Of a stretch of DNA of 64,000 nucleotides, positions 17,801 to 27,100 are shown piece after piece. Where the stretch lies: positions 2,278,655-2,342,654 of the forward strand of contig NZ_ATTE01000001.1 of assembly GCF_000419525.1 (NCBI RefSeq), given 5' to 3'. The notes under the pieces were generated by a model that was not told the origin of the DNA, did not search any database, and worked only from the letters and a program-made list of their open reading frames with translations. This stretch comes from Leucothrix mucor DSM 2157 (GTDB lineage Bacteria; Pseudomonadota; Gammaproteobacteria; Thiotrichales; Thiotrichaceae). How positions within the stretch are numbered: position 1 is the stretch's first letter; every line of letters begins with the position of its first letter. The position numbers and the translations under genes were made by a program.

Positions 17801-18453
17801 GTGTCATCCAGCTTCAAGCCAGCAGGCTCGGTCACCATGCCTTCCTGAATTTTATTAATACTTTGCAGCAATGCCGCTGGGCTTCGATATTGCGCGCAGC
17901 ACACGGAGACTTTCAGCTCGCTTGCCGCATACAATTGCTGACGCCAGTAATCTTCAGCCAGCGCTAATCGCAACTGATCGACATTGGCATTTAGCTCTGC
18001 ATCAAATAGCTGTCCACTTTCTAAAGCATACTGGCGCAACATGCGCTGACAAAAACTGTGAATCGTGAAGATAGCCGCATTGTCGATAGAGGCCAAGGCC
18101 TGAGCCACTCGGTTCGCTGCTGCTTCTGGATTGGGTAGGCTATCCGCCCAATCCTTAAATGCCTGATCCTGATTATCATTACTAGGGTCCTGCGGAGTCA
18201 CCAGATAGCGGCGTAAGTCCTGCAAACGCTGGCGTATACGAAGCCGTAGCTCCTGAGTCGCTGCCTTGGTAAATGTCACCACCAACACTTGCTCAATGGG
18301 CAATTCATGCTCTACTACAAAGCGCAGCACCAACATCGCAATCGAAAAGGTCTTCCCCGTTCCGGCACTGGCTTCAATCAAATTAATGCCCGGCTCCAGC
18401 GCAGTTGAAAATGCGTTAAAGGCTATGGGTAGTGCGGCGTCATTAGATGGCAT
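14851..18453 (-). CDS. recB: Exodeoxyribonuclease V subunit beta (RecB)
   Basis: RecB is the 3'-5' helicase and nuclease of RecBCD. The protein has about 1200 residues from ATG 18453; an in-frame TTG at 18459 is less likely. Walker A is EASAGTGKTFSIAML, followed by ALIDEFQDTDQQQW (Walker B), FLYLIGDPKQAIYKFRGAD and the UvrD-type C-terminal motif NIVTIHSSKGLEYPVVF. The C-terminal nuclease domain keeps the D...DYK core as GFIDLICE and YYVMDYKSN. It overlaps recD by ATGA. The start lies 130 bases from the first diguanylate cyclase gene, transcribed the other way. Confidence 0.97.
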   Translation of the reverse strand: MPSNDAALPIAFNAFSTALEPGINLIEASAGTGKTFSIAMLVLRFVVEHELPIEQVLVVTFTKAATQELRLRIRQRLQDLRRYLVTPQDPSNDNQDQAFKDWADSLPNPEAAANRVAQALASIDNAAIFTIHSFCQRMLRQYALESGQLFDAELNANVDQLRLALAEDYWRQQLYAASELKVSVCCAQYRSPAALLQSINKIQEGMVTEPAGLKLDDTLRQVETASEQLKDLKRVLLTPLATALAEHPANFKPAFVEKFPELNAAIEHWLDHPDSAIPVTSLSALRYDSLFSDALNGNKFRKTKLLAAEDRKRTFLSDYGITQTDALDSLLINLEQSGLAFRLGLLEYLSEHLQHSQSTLNVLSFNDLITRLSQVLQGEGGALLQSALQRKFKVALIDEFQDTDQQQWNIFSSVYNTEHHFLYLIGDPKQAIYKFRGADIYSYLEAKRAAHRSYTLDTNFRSHPALVNSVNRLFDAAENPFLLKEIPYYSVKAGKTDDGFWWNDQPAQAMVLWCLEVNPESAEGYWGSGVARQVLRVSVVNEIVALLAEGSGARLGKSLEDSRAMRAQDIAILVRGNEEAANYQSALQQAGIAAVINSKQSVFESEEALHLQQLLTALIQPGNISRVRQALALPWFGLDGQAFDALARDDHKLQQYVSDFQQFQQRWLERGLMAMMRSLLDQYQIPQQLAQQLQAERRITNLNHLLEILQQAVQDERLDSHKTLEWLSKAISERLQGEGKELRLEQDEAAVNIVTIHSSKGLEYPVVFCPELWSSKRTMSAPSGDKVVICHEGDSLIADLGSSKQTERFEQSLFEQDAEDLRLLYVAVTRAAYRCYAPWATVRTKSQDNSSAFAYLLKGYAGEDWPQKLQALANSDTGFEFTEIPAIVEPQQAITQAVSTEILSARTLLQPIKQRWQMSSYSALAYLSHQQHALELPQDKSQEPAEVPVLVAEVAAEVLPKGAHTGNVLHDLLENHSFKWLAKLTPETVKLPEYESYVKSRERSCLRYGLVLEEEGYEALDSLLASSVAAPLDADDSEFYLANLDDKACLKEMPFYFTMNDLQTQSLNQLLAGQATCQPLSARTLSGQLTGFIDLICEYQGRYYVMDYKSNSLPDYDAESLESAMREHNYGLQYFLYSVVLHHYLQQRLPDYDYDLHFGGVRYLFLRGMDAAEPMQGVFVDKPELELIEAISDVLRGMAA

Positions 18454-18583
18454 GGGCAAATTGGGCTGGCTGACAATAAGTCTAACATTGATACCATATA
18501 TCGGTTAGTGATCAAGCTATTTCTCTAATAAACCTGTGGTTCAGTTTGAAGGGCCTAGACTCCGCAATAAACGGAGCCCACTG

Positions 18584-19555
18584 TTGAAAAACCGAACCTA
18601 CGCAGAAAACATCATCCTAATAGGCTGCATTGCAGGGATGTTACTGATTCTGCCTTTTACGATATTCCGTTTTCTGAACGGAGACTATCTGGTATCCCTG
18701 ATTGAAGGTTCACTGATGGTCACCATGATGGGGATTTTCGGCTATGTACTAAAGACTCGTAAAGTAGCCGGCGCAGCCCTATTACTAACAGCGCTTTGCC
18801 TGCTGGTGACGGTTGTGGTTGTGAATCTCAAAGGCCCGGCAGCCGTCTATTGGTATTATCCCGCAGCACTGGCTTGCTACTGCATTATTAATGTCAGAAT
18901 GGCCAGTATCTACAATATTATTGGTGTCACGCTACTGTTCCCTGCCCTGTATACCAATATGCCAATCACTGAAATGATGACCGTATTTACCACGATTACC
19001 ATGTTGTGTGTATTTGGTTATTCCTTTGCACTACAAACCAGAAATCATCAAACCAAACTCACCCACTTAGCCGCACGGGATGCCTTGACTGGCGCCTGGA
19101 ACCGTCGCTCGCTGGATGAGTCATTGCTGCAAAAAATCAGTAGCAAAAAGCGCAACAACCACCAAGCCTCACTATTAATTCTGGATTTGGATCATTTCAA
19201 ACACATTAATGACACTTATGGTCATGGGGTAGGTGATGAAATTCTGAAAAAAGTAGCTGACCTGATCCGCTCCAGTATTCGAATTACTGATAAGTTTTAC
19301 CGTTATGGTGGTGAAGAGTTCGTGATCGTTGCTGATTCCACTGACTTAGAGGCCGCATCGGTACTCGCAGAGTCTATCCGTTCACGGGTTGAGCACAGCC
19401 GAATTTTCAGCAAAGAAAAGATTACGATTTCTCTTGGCATCGCATCAATCAATCAAGCGGATACCGCAGAAAACTGGCTAAACCTTGCCGATGAAGCCCT
19501 GTATGAAGCTAAAAACCAAGGCCGAAACATGGTTTGTATGGCTGCTGCTGCCTAA
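18584..19555 (+). CDS. Membrane diguanylate cyclase (first of a tandem pair)
   Basis: It makes cyclic di-GMP from two GTP. From the TTG at 18584 the protein has 323 residues, the same as its tandem copy, with five or six hydrophobic segments (about residues 8-150) and a C-terminal GGDEF domain. The active loop is YRYGGEEF and the inhibitory site is RITD five residues before it. DALTGAWNRRSL and DLDHFKHINDTYGHGVGDEI are intact. The TTG is chosen because ACGGAG lies seven bases upstream and the paralog starts at the same codon with the same context. The membrane part is not a named sensor I recognise. No partner phosphodiesterase is adjacent. Confidence 0.92.
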   Translation: MKNRTYAENIILIGCIAGMLLILPFTIFRFLNGDYLVSLIEGSLMVTMMGIFGYVLKTRKVAGAALLLTALCLLVTVVVVNLKGPAAVYWYYPAALACYCIINVRMASIYNIIGVTLLFPALYTNMPITEMMTVFTTITMLCVFGYSFALQTRNHQTKLTHLAARDALTGAWNRRSLDESLLQKISSKKRNNHQASLLILDLDHFKHINDTYGHGVGDEILKKVADLIRSSIRITDKFYRYGGEEFVIVADSTDLEAASVLAESIRSRVEHSRIFSKEKITISLGIASINQADTAENWLNLADEALYEAKNQGRNMVCMAAAA

Positions 19556-19684
19556 ATTTCAGTACTGGCTAAGCTAACACTCGTTAGCCTGAATGTCGTA
19601 TGCTTGTACAAGGATCAAGCTATTTTTAATGCACCTATTATTCGGCTTGGATAGATAAAACTCCCAACCTACGGAGGTCCAACG

Positions 19685-20656
19685 TTGAACAACCGAAGCT
19701 ACAAAGAGAACATCATTCTACTGGTCTGCTGTGTAGGCTCGTCGTTGATACTGCCATTTATGGTATTCCGTTTTTTCGGCGGTCACTACTTTGTATCTTT
19801 AATGGACTTCCTACTCTTGGTCGTCATGCTGGGAATTTTCGGCTACGTATATAAAACTGGCAAGGTGATTGGAGCGGGATTATTACTCTCAATGCTTAGC
19901 TTGTCAGTTACGGTTATGCTTATCCACCTCAAGGGACCTCCGGCTGTTTATTGGTACTACCCGACCGCCCTAACCTGCTACTGCATCACCAGTTTTAAGA
20001 TAGCCAATATCTTTAATATTATTGGCGTCACCCTGCTAATTCCCGCGCTTTACACTGCCATGCCAATGGATGAGATGATGACGGTATTTGCGACCATTAT
20101 CATGCTTTGCGTGTTCGGCTATGCATTCTCGTTTAATACTGAAAGTCATCAATCAAAACTAAGCCAGCTCGCAGCGCGAGATGCGCTAACCGGTGCCTGG
20201 AACCGCCGCTCATTGGATGAATCACTCATTGCAAAAGTCGGCAGTAAAAGGCAACGTGATCGCCAGTCATCCCTATTGATACTAGACCTTGATCATTTCA
20301 AACATATCAACGATACCTACGGACATGGGGTTGGCGATGAGATCCTGAAAAAAATAGCTGACCTAATCCGCTCAAATATTCGGGTGACGGATAAATTTTA
20401 TCGTTATGGCGGTGAAGAGTTTGTGATTGTGGCTGACTCGACTGACTTAGAAGCCGCATCCGTACTTGCCGAAACCATTCGCGCTCGCGTAGAGCATAGT
20501 AAAATCTTTAGTGAAAAGCAGATCACTATTTCATTGGGAATTGCAGCGCTGGATAATGCAGACTCTCCCGAAAGTTGGTTAAACCGTGCAGATGAAGCGC
20601 TGTATTCTGCTAAAAACCAAGGCCGCAATAAAGTCTGTATGGCTGTTGCAGCTTAA
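19685..20656 (+). CDS. Membrane diguanylate cyclase (second of a tandem pair)
   Basis: This is a 323-residue paralog of the gene just upstream, with the same TTG start, ACGGAGG ribosome site and membrane layout. The GGDEF domain is nearly identical (DLDHFKHINDTYGHGVGDEI, YRYGGEEF) and the inhibitory site is RVTD. The membrane halves have diverged more than the catalytic halves. The 129-base spacer repeats part of the upstream region of the first copy (GATCAAGCTATTT, about 73 bases before each start), so each copy probably has its own control region. Both look catalytically able. Division of labour, if any, must lie in the sensor part. Confidence 0.92.
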   Translation: MNNRSYKENIILLVCCVGSSLILPFMVFRFFGGHYFVSLMDFLLLVVMLGIFGYVYKTGKVIGAGLLLSMLSLSVTVMLIHLKGPPAVYWYYPTALTCYCITSFKIANIFNIIGVTLLIPALYTAMPMDEMMTVFATIIMLCVFGYAFSFNTESHQSKLSQLAARDALTGAWNRRSLDESLIAKVGSKRQRDRQSSLLILDLDHFKHINDTYGHGVGDEILKKIADLIRSNIRVTDKFYRYGGEEFVIVADSTDLEAASVLAETIRARVEHSKIFSEKQITISLGIAALDNADSPESWLNRADEALYSAKNQGRNKVCMAVAA

Positions 20657-20790
20657 TCTTAACCCCGAAGTAGAATATGACTAATAGGCCGCTGCAACCT
20701 AAGCTGATCCCGTGGCCAAATTAGATTTGGGTGACAACAGCAACCTAAGCCCAAGACAAGTCCACGATAGAATAAAGTAGTCACCCTGTT

Positions 20791-21612
20791 TTATTTCAGA
20801 ATCTCTGATAATGGCTTATTCAACATAAAACCATCCGCTCCCAGCGCAATAAACGACTCAATGACCGCCCTGCGCTCTGAGTTAGCATCACGTCGCCAGA
20901 AAATCACTTGTTTGCCTGCTCGATGAATTGCTTGCACCAATGCTGCTTGTTGATATTGAACGACCGCAGGCAAGCCTACATAGCGCACATACGCTGGCAC
21001 CTGAGTCACCGAAAATGATCGCGAAAACAAAGCCAGTAGCTCAATATTACTCCCACTCTGGTTGATTGCCGCTAAATCCGCATGATTAAAACTCTGAATC
21101 ACCGATTGATGCTGATATTGATAACGGCCCAACAACGCCAAGGTTCGCTGAATAATGCCGGGGTACAAATGGCTTTGCTTTATCTCAATCCATAAGGGCT
21201 TATTAACACTTTTAGCTAAACTAACCACCTCTTCCAACATGGGAATCTGCGTGTTTTGCAGGATTTCATTCAGGCTCAATGACTCGACAGTGCGTGAATT
21301 AAGCTCAGTCACTGCCCGATCATGATGCACAACCAATACACCATCACGGGTTTGGCGCACATCCAGCTCTAATCCGTCCGCGCCTACAGCAATGGCGTAT
21401 TCAAATGCCTGCAAAGTAGATTCTGGCTGCATATCAGCATAACCGCGATGCGCAATATCCAGAGGCTTTGCCAGAGCGACATTGCTAAACCCTAGCAGGC
21501 ACAGCCCTGCTAGCAAGCGACTAATCAACCCTTGTCTGGAAAACCTAAGCCAGTGATTGACCAATCCTTGTCTAGCAAACCTAAGCAAGCCATTCAGCAG
21601 CTTATTCATCAT
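20791..21612 (-). CDS. Glycerophosphodiester phosphodiesterase
   Basis: GDPD enzymes split glycerophosphodiesters into glycerol-3-phosphate and an alcohol. The protein has about 273 residues. After a signal-like N-terminus come IAHRGYADMQPESTLQAF (catalytic HR and the E of PEST), GADGLELDVRQTRDGVLVV (metal-binding E and D), HHD and IEIKQ, all in family order, and a C-terminal GADGFMLNKP. The N-terminus contains a 36-bp tandem duplication (separate entry) ahead of the hydrophobic core GLCLLGFSNVALA, so export is likely. ATG codons at 21612 and 21609 lie inside the end of the upstream CPXCG gene, so translation is coupled. Confidence 0.9.
   Translation of the reverse strand: MMNKLLNGLLRFARQGLVNHWLRFSRQGLISRLLAGLCLLGFSNVALAKPLDIAHRGYADMQPESTLQAFEYAIAVGADGLELDVRQTRDGVLVVHHDRAVTELNSRTVESLSLNEILQNTQIPMLEEVVSLAKSVNKPLWIEIKQSHLYPGIIQRTLALLGRYQYQHQSVIQSFNHADLAAINQSGSNIELLALFSRSFSVTQVPAYVRYVGLPAVVQYQQAALVQAIHRAGKQVIFWRRDANSERRAVIESFIALGADGFMLNKPLSEILK
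21523..21594. repeat. Two-unit 36-bp imperfect tandem repeat
   Basis: Units 21523-21558 and 21559-21594 share CTTGTCT and AAACCTAAG in register. They encode NGLLRFARQGLV and NHWLRFSRQGLI at the N-terminus of the GDPD protein, lengthening the basic region before its hydrophobic core by 12 residues. Confidence 0.85.
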
Positions 21613-21793
21613 CACTAGTAACGCGGACTAGGACATCACCCTCGTAATCCTGCGAGACATCAAAATTAATTGGACGACAGCATACCTGACAGTCCTCAAT
21701 ATACTGTGCGGGCAGCTCTGAGCCGTCGATCAGCACCTCAATAGTCTCTCCACAGTACGGGCATTCAATATCCCGTGGCTCTAATTGATCCAT
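21602..21793 (-). CDS. CPXCG-motif cysteine-rich protein
   Basis: This small 63-residue protein has IECPYCGETIEVLIDGSE and DCQVCCRPINFDV, two cysteine pairs that should bind one zinc. It matches the widespread proteobacterial 'CPXCG motif-containing cysteine-rich protein' family, whose function is unknown. It is acidic and has no signal or membrane helix. It sits between the YdjM-like gene (11 bases upstream) and the GDPD gene, whose start it overlaps. Confidence 0.9.
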   Translation of the reverse strand: MDQLEPRDIECPYCGETIEVLIDGSELPAQYIEDCQVCCRPINFDVSQDYEGDVLVRVTSDDE

Positions 21794-21804
21794 GTTTTAC
21801 TCCC

Positions 21805-22824
21805 CTATTCTGTTTTTGAAGGTACGGCGAATAACATTGTCCATAATTGCTTAATCGCGCCACCGGCGTCATCGCGCTCGGCATAATATTCAACGTGATC
21901 TGTTGGCTTGGCATCAGGTGATAACTCAATACCCCACAGTGGTTTGATTTGCTGTGGCAACATGGAATAACGAATATCAACAATGCGATTCGGGTTCACA
22001 GCATCTTGCGCCAGATAGCCACCAGAGAACCAGCGGAAGCGCTCAATATCTTTGGCCTGCTGCGAGTCTTTATCCAACCAAGGGAAATCCCGCTCAAGGT
22101 CTAATTTAGCCACAGATTCGCCCGGCCAGTAAACCATGCCACTCAGGCCTGCGGTGACTGCATCCACATAATAGCTATCTGGCGTTCGGTAAATCACTTT
22201 CCAGACCAGAATATTGCCAAAGCTAGGCTTGGCTTCCAGCTGTAAGACGTCATGTCCACGGGCTTCAGCCTGCTGCAGCCCAAACTCAATCGCACGCTCA
22301 TGCTGCACAAAGGCAAGGCTGAAATAAGTGCATAACCACAGCAGGCCTAAATACACATAGCGACGTGATTTTCGCCGCGATGCCAGCACGATCGCCAATA
22401 GCAGCGGCAAGGTCACCAATGGATCGATGATGGAAATAATATCCCAGGCAAAGCGCTGATCCGTCAGCGGCCACAGCAATTGGGTGCCGTAGCTGGTACA
22501 ACCATCTAGCAAGCCATGCGTCGCAAATCCAATCACACACCAAAGCAAGGTTTGCCAGTAACTTAAATGCCATCGCTTACCCAATAAGGGGTGCAGCACC
22601 AAGCTACAAATCAAGCCCCCAACTGGGATAAATAATAAGGAATGGGTGAAGTGACGGTGATATTCCAGCGCCAATAAAGGATCGTCGGTTGAGCGAATCA
22701 GAATATCCAGATCCGGAGTCATACCGGCCAAAGCACCAATAACTGCAGCCTTGGTCAGCTGCTTTTTGCGAGCTGGGGCCTGAGCGAAAATCGCCCCAAA
22801 CACACCTTGAGTAACCGGATCCAT
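21805..22824 (-). CDS. YdjM-like membrane-bound metal-dependent hydrolase family protein
   Basis: The 339-residue protein starts MDPVTQGVFGAIFAQAP and carries GMTPDLDILIR and YHRHFTHSLLFIP, the D and H motifs of the LexA-regulated YdjM family (putative metal-dependent hydrolases). About four or five membrane helices follow (residues 60-180), including LLDGCTSYGTQLLWP, then a soluble C-terminal domain with beta character. The substrate is unknown. AGGA precedes the ATG at modest spacing. It heads a short leftward run with the CPXCG and GDPD genes. Confidence 0.85.
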   Translation of the reverse strand: MDPVTQGVFGAIFAQAPARKKQLTKAAVIGALAGMTPDLDILIRSTDDPLLALEYHRHFTHSLLFIPVGGLICSLVLHPLLGKRWHLSYWQTLLWCVIGFATHGLLDGCTSYGTQLLWPLTDQRFAWDIISIIDPLVTLPLLLAIVLASRRKSRRYVYLGLLWLCTYFSLAFVQHERAIEFGLQQAEARGHDVLQLEAKPSFGNILVWKVIYRTPDSYYVDAVTAGLSGMVYWPGESVAKLDLERDFPWLDKDSQQAKDIERFRWFSGGYLAQDAVNPNRIVDIRYSMLPQQIKPLWGIELSPDAKPTDHVEYYAERDDAGGAIKQLWTMLFAVPSKTE

Positions 22825-22887
22825 AGACCATTCCTGTGAGCTTATTATTTTAAAGGTGGCTATGGTATCCCAAGCATCGGCTAAGCA

Positions 22888-24111
22888 CTATTTGCCACTA
22901 TAATAAATCCGGTAAACCGCGCCCGCTTTATCATCAGAAACCAATATCGAACCGTCGATGTACTGCGCCACATCAACCGGTCTACCTAGATAACGCCCTG
23001 CCGCATTAAGCCAGCCTTCTGCAAAGGGCTCCATTTTAATAGCATCGCCGTTATCATCCAGATAAGTCACCATCACCCGCGCACCCACTGGTGTACTGCG
23101 ATTCCACGAACCATGCTGAGCGCTGAAAATAGCATTCTGATAAGCCTTTGGAAATTGCTCTCCGGTATAAAACGTCATCCCTAAATCGGCAGCATGTGCC
23201 ACGGTTTCAATCTGCGGAGCCACATAACGTGCTAAATCTTCTTTAGGAATCGCCTGATCTTTGTATTCATTGGTGCGGGTATCACCGCCGCCATAGTGAG
23301 GAAAGCCGTACCACATGCCCATTTTCGGGGCTTTATTTAGCTCGCCCGGCGGAATGTCATCGCCCATGCCATCTACCTGATTATCGGTGAACCACAAGCT
23401 GCCATCTTTCGGATTGAAATCATGCCCAACGGAGTTACGAATACCTTGCGCCACAACCTCGCGCTCACTGCCATCAAAGCGATTTAAACGAATGATTCCG
23501 CCAATGCCGGTTTCTTTGTAGAGATCTAATTTTTTGGCGGGCGACACATTGTAAGGCTGTCCGAGGCTGATATAGATTTTATCGTCCGGCCCGATTTTAC
23601 ACACACGCGCATTGTGTCCATAAGACTGCTCTGAACGGGGTGTTAGCTCGCCCAACTTAACCAGTGGCTCGGCTTTTGGCGTGTCACTTTGCATATAGGT
23701 TTCTGCATCGAAAAAGTGCATGACCCGATTATGCTCAGCCACATATAGCGAACCATCTTTACTTAAGCATACGCCATTAGAGACTTTGAAATTCACTTGC
23801 GGCGCGAACCGCTCAACCATGTCAGCGATCTTGTCGCCGTCCTTATCGGTAGCCTGCCAAACCCGATCACTGCGGGTGCCAATCCATACCGTTCCTTTAG
23901 GACTAACCGCCAAGTGACGGGCATTCGGAGCGATCGCAAATAGCTCAATTTTAAAGCCATCCGGCAAAGTGATTTTAGGCAAAACATCATTACGTAAATC
24001 ACTGGCTGCTGCCGTACTTTGGGCAATGCGTTCACCCGCCGCTTGAACATTGCCAGCCGCTAGAGCCAGCACTGCAGAGATTGTTACAACCGACGCTGTA
24101 TTGAGCTTCAT
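22888..24111 (-). CDS. Secreted sorbosone dehydrogenase-like beta-propeller protein
   Basis: The 407-residue protein has a signal peptide (about residues 1-24, NVQA before the cut). Its beta-propeller follows the sorbosone/glucose dehydrogenase family (PQQ type): LPDGFKIELFAIAPNARHLA, GTVWIGTRSDRVW, LYVAEHNRVMHF, RVCKIGPDDKIYISLGQPYN, GIRNSVGHDFNPKDGSLWF and SAQHGSWNRSTPVG. Such enzymes oxidise sugars in the periplasm, with electrons passing to the respiratory chain. The actual substrate is unknown. A GGAGG ribosome site lies six bases before the ATG. recC is 24 bases upstream on the same strand, probably without functional connection. Confidence 0.88.
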   Translation of the reverse strand: MKLNTASVVTISAVLALAAGNVQAAGERIAQSTAAASDLRNDVLPKITLPDGFKIELFAIAPNARHLAVSPKGTVWIGTRSDRVWQATDKDGDKIADMVERFAPQVNFKVSNGVCLSKDGSLYVAEHNRVMHFFDAETYMQSDTPKAEPLVKLGELTPRSEQSYGHNARVCKIGPDDKIYISLGQPYNVSPAKKLDLYKETGIGGIIRLNRFDGSEREVVAQGIRNSVGHDFNPKDGSLWFTDNQVDGMGDDIPPGELNKAPKMGMWYGFPHYGGGDTRTNEYKDQAIPKEDLARYVAPQIETVAHAADLGMTFYTGEQFPKAYQNAIFSAQHGSWNRSTPVGARVMVTYLDDNGDAIKMEPFAEGWLNAAGRYLGRPVDVAQYIDGSILVSDDKAGAVYRIYYSGK

Positions 24112-24135
24112 ACATCCTCCGTGATTAATGAATTA

Positions 24136-27100
24136 TCAGGCCACCATACTGCTATCGAAACTGATGCCTTGGCGCGCCTCGTACATTGGCTTGAAAATAG
24201 ACTCCAAAGCCAGCTCGAATTCTGGCGAACTGATCAAGCTCTGGGCATCGCCATTGCGGTATAGCTGCTGATAATAGGCATCATATTCGATTTCTTTGAG
24301 GTAGGCTTCAAACGCCATTTCCTCTGGGGTTTTAGTGCTGCGGGAACTGGGCTTTTTAAGCCGCTCCAGATAAGCCACAGCAGCCGACGATAATATAGGG
24401 CTCAAGCCAGTTTGCGCTTGTCGATAAGCATCTAACAAGGCCAATAGATTCTGCTCTGGCGCATCCACCGCTCCAAACTGCCACGAGCCATCCATATGCA
24501 AAAAGCTGGTGGTTACGGGGCTTCGGTCGGGCGCATTGGAGTAAATTAAATGATTGAGCCAGGCATGGAGCTGGTCTTTAGCTTTGCAGCGCGCATAACG
24601 GTAGAGCAGATTGCCATTTTGATACACGCAGTTGAGTGAACCACGCAAACGATAATCCCCAATCTGATAATCAACTGCAAAGCCATCTAGCTTGTCACCC
24701 AAATCCAGCGTTTGTAGTTTACTCACAAAACCACTGAGCTCTTCGGACATAGACTCAAATAACTGATCGCCCAATACGCCATGCGGCCAGCGTCCTTCTG
24801 CTCTGAGGCGCTTTAAAAACGCTTGATCAACATCGGAAGCCTCATCACTTAAGTGACGGTTGAGCCATTCCTGATTAACAAAGAAGCGCTCCAGATTATC
24901 TAACTCAAAGGATTCACTGGGAACAGGAATGGAGTCAGCTTGTGCCAATCGCAACTGCAGTTGCTGTTCGACAAAATAGCGCTGCGGATGGCTGTAAAAC
25001 CGGAATAGGTCCTGTAAATCAATCAGCATTTTGGGTGCAGGAGCATCTCGCCCTTGTAGCTCACCTTGCCACCAGAAACCTGAGTTAGCAGGCTCTGAGC
25101 CTTGCAGGCGTGTCGCCAGATCACAAGCCGCAGTTGAATAACTAAATAACTGACCGGATGGCTCTTTAGTCTCGCTTTCAGCCGGTAAGAAATAACGTGG
25201 GCTAAAAGCCTGCAAAGGATGACGTGTAAGCACTCGCTGACTATCAACATGGTAATACTGAGCTAACACATCCAGCAGCTCTGAAATCACCACCGAAGGC
25301 GGAATTTCATCATTATTCTTTATCGACTGACCGATATAACTGATCAATACCTGCTGACGCGCCGACATTAGAATTTCCAGAAATTGATAGCGCTCATCGG
25401 CTCGACGGGAGCGGTCACCACGCCGGAATTCCACATCCATTAAATCAAAAGCCGCGCGCCCATCGACATTTGGAAACTCGCCTTCATTCATACCCAACAA
25501 GCCGATCACTGAGAATGGAATGGCTCGCATCGGTAGCATTGAGCAGAAAGTCAGCTGCCCACGCATAAAACCGGTAGCCGTTTTTTGCTCGCTGGCGCTG
25601 GCTTCCAGATAATCCATTAAGACAACTAAGCTAATCGGCTGGTCATGCTGGCCTGCCACTTCAGCCAAATTATCAAACAGCTCGCGCAGCTGGCCCCATT
25701 CCAAATCGTTATCATTACTTTGCAGCAAAATCTGCGTGGCAAAATACTGCAGTTTTTCCAGCCACTGAGCTAAGGTATGCTCTTGCGACAGCTGTTTACG
25801 CGCCTGCTGTAGCAATTTGAAGTACGCATAAAAGCCACCCAAGGCGAGCGCTTGTGAGCCTTCAATATCACTAAATGGCAGCACATCATCACAAAAATCA
25901 CGGTCATCCGGTACCGCATAGCCCATTAGCAAACGCTCTAAACCGGCCTGCCAGCTATTTTCTGAGAACTCACCCACGCCAAGCTCTGCACGGTGCAGCG
26001 CCGACTCACCCCAACGAATACGCGTGGCTTCGACCCAATGGCGGATCAGCAGTAAATCGGCTTCAAATAAACCAAACTGCTCACGCACCGCTGGCTCATC
26101 TAACAGATCTAAGACCTCATGCCATAACAAGCGACTCTGGCTTAGCCCGAAAAAGCGCAGCAAAATATCCAGCAAATGGTTGCTCTGGCGCAAACTGCGG
26201 TCGGCAACTGCGTAGGGAATATCGGCAAACACCGCGTCGATATAGGGCAAGTAGGTTTGAATATCCGGTGCCATCACAACCACATCGCGAATGTCCAAAC
26301 TTGGGTCTTGCTCAAAGCTTGCCAGCAGCTGATCTTTCAACACTTCCACTTCGCGCATTCGGGTATGACAGGCGTGAATGGAAATACTGCGGTCGTCAAT
26401 CTCTGGCAAAAAGCCATCATCACCGCCACGATTATATAAAATATCGTTTTGGACTTGCTGCAATAAGCTCAGACTGCCTTCGGAGGCCACCGCATCAAAC
26501 GAGGAAATCTCAATTTCATTGGCCTGCTGCTCTAAGAGTAAGACCTGAAAATCCCGGCCTTGCTGCCCCAGCATTCCCAGTAACGGGTTAATCGGCTCCG
26601 CTTCGGCATCATTTAGCGGCTCAGTCATTAAGGATTGCTCCCTAAGCTGCTGGCGAACTTCGCTATTGCCCTCAGCCCAAAACTCCTGACAAGGATTCAG
26701 CAAATAAAAATGCACCTGAACATGCTGTGACAAAGCCTGTAAATACGCCAGATACATGGGTGACAAGGTATTGATCCCGATCACCGAAATGCGCTCGGGT
26801 AATATATTATCTAAGTCACCGTGCCGGCGTGTTTTTAAGGTTTCAATGGCATGTAGCCAGCGTTCACCATGATGCTCGGAGCCTGCTTCTTGTTGCGATA
26901 GTAGCCTACGCCATAGTGCAGCTTGCCAGTTTTGTGTCGCTTCGATCACCGGATTCGTCTCGGGCAAGCGAATGCGCTCCCCCTTCTCCCAAGCGGCTAA
27001 CCAATCCGGTCGCATAAACTGATATTGATCGAATAAATAAGTGAGTTGCTGCGCTAATTGATACCGTTTGCGGTCAATCGCATCGCCACTTAAGTATTGA

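Noticed and set aside
21488-21514. Palindrome CTAGCAGG...CCTGCTAG as a regulatory hairpin
   Set aside because: It lies in the coding part of a signal peptide (leucine/alanine codons); chance is likely.
25875-26591. 238-residue antisense frame opposite recC
   Set aside because: The composition is that of a shadow frame, with no start signal and no recognisable domain.
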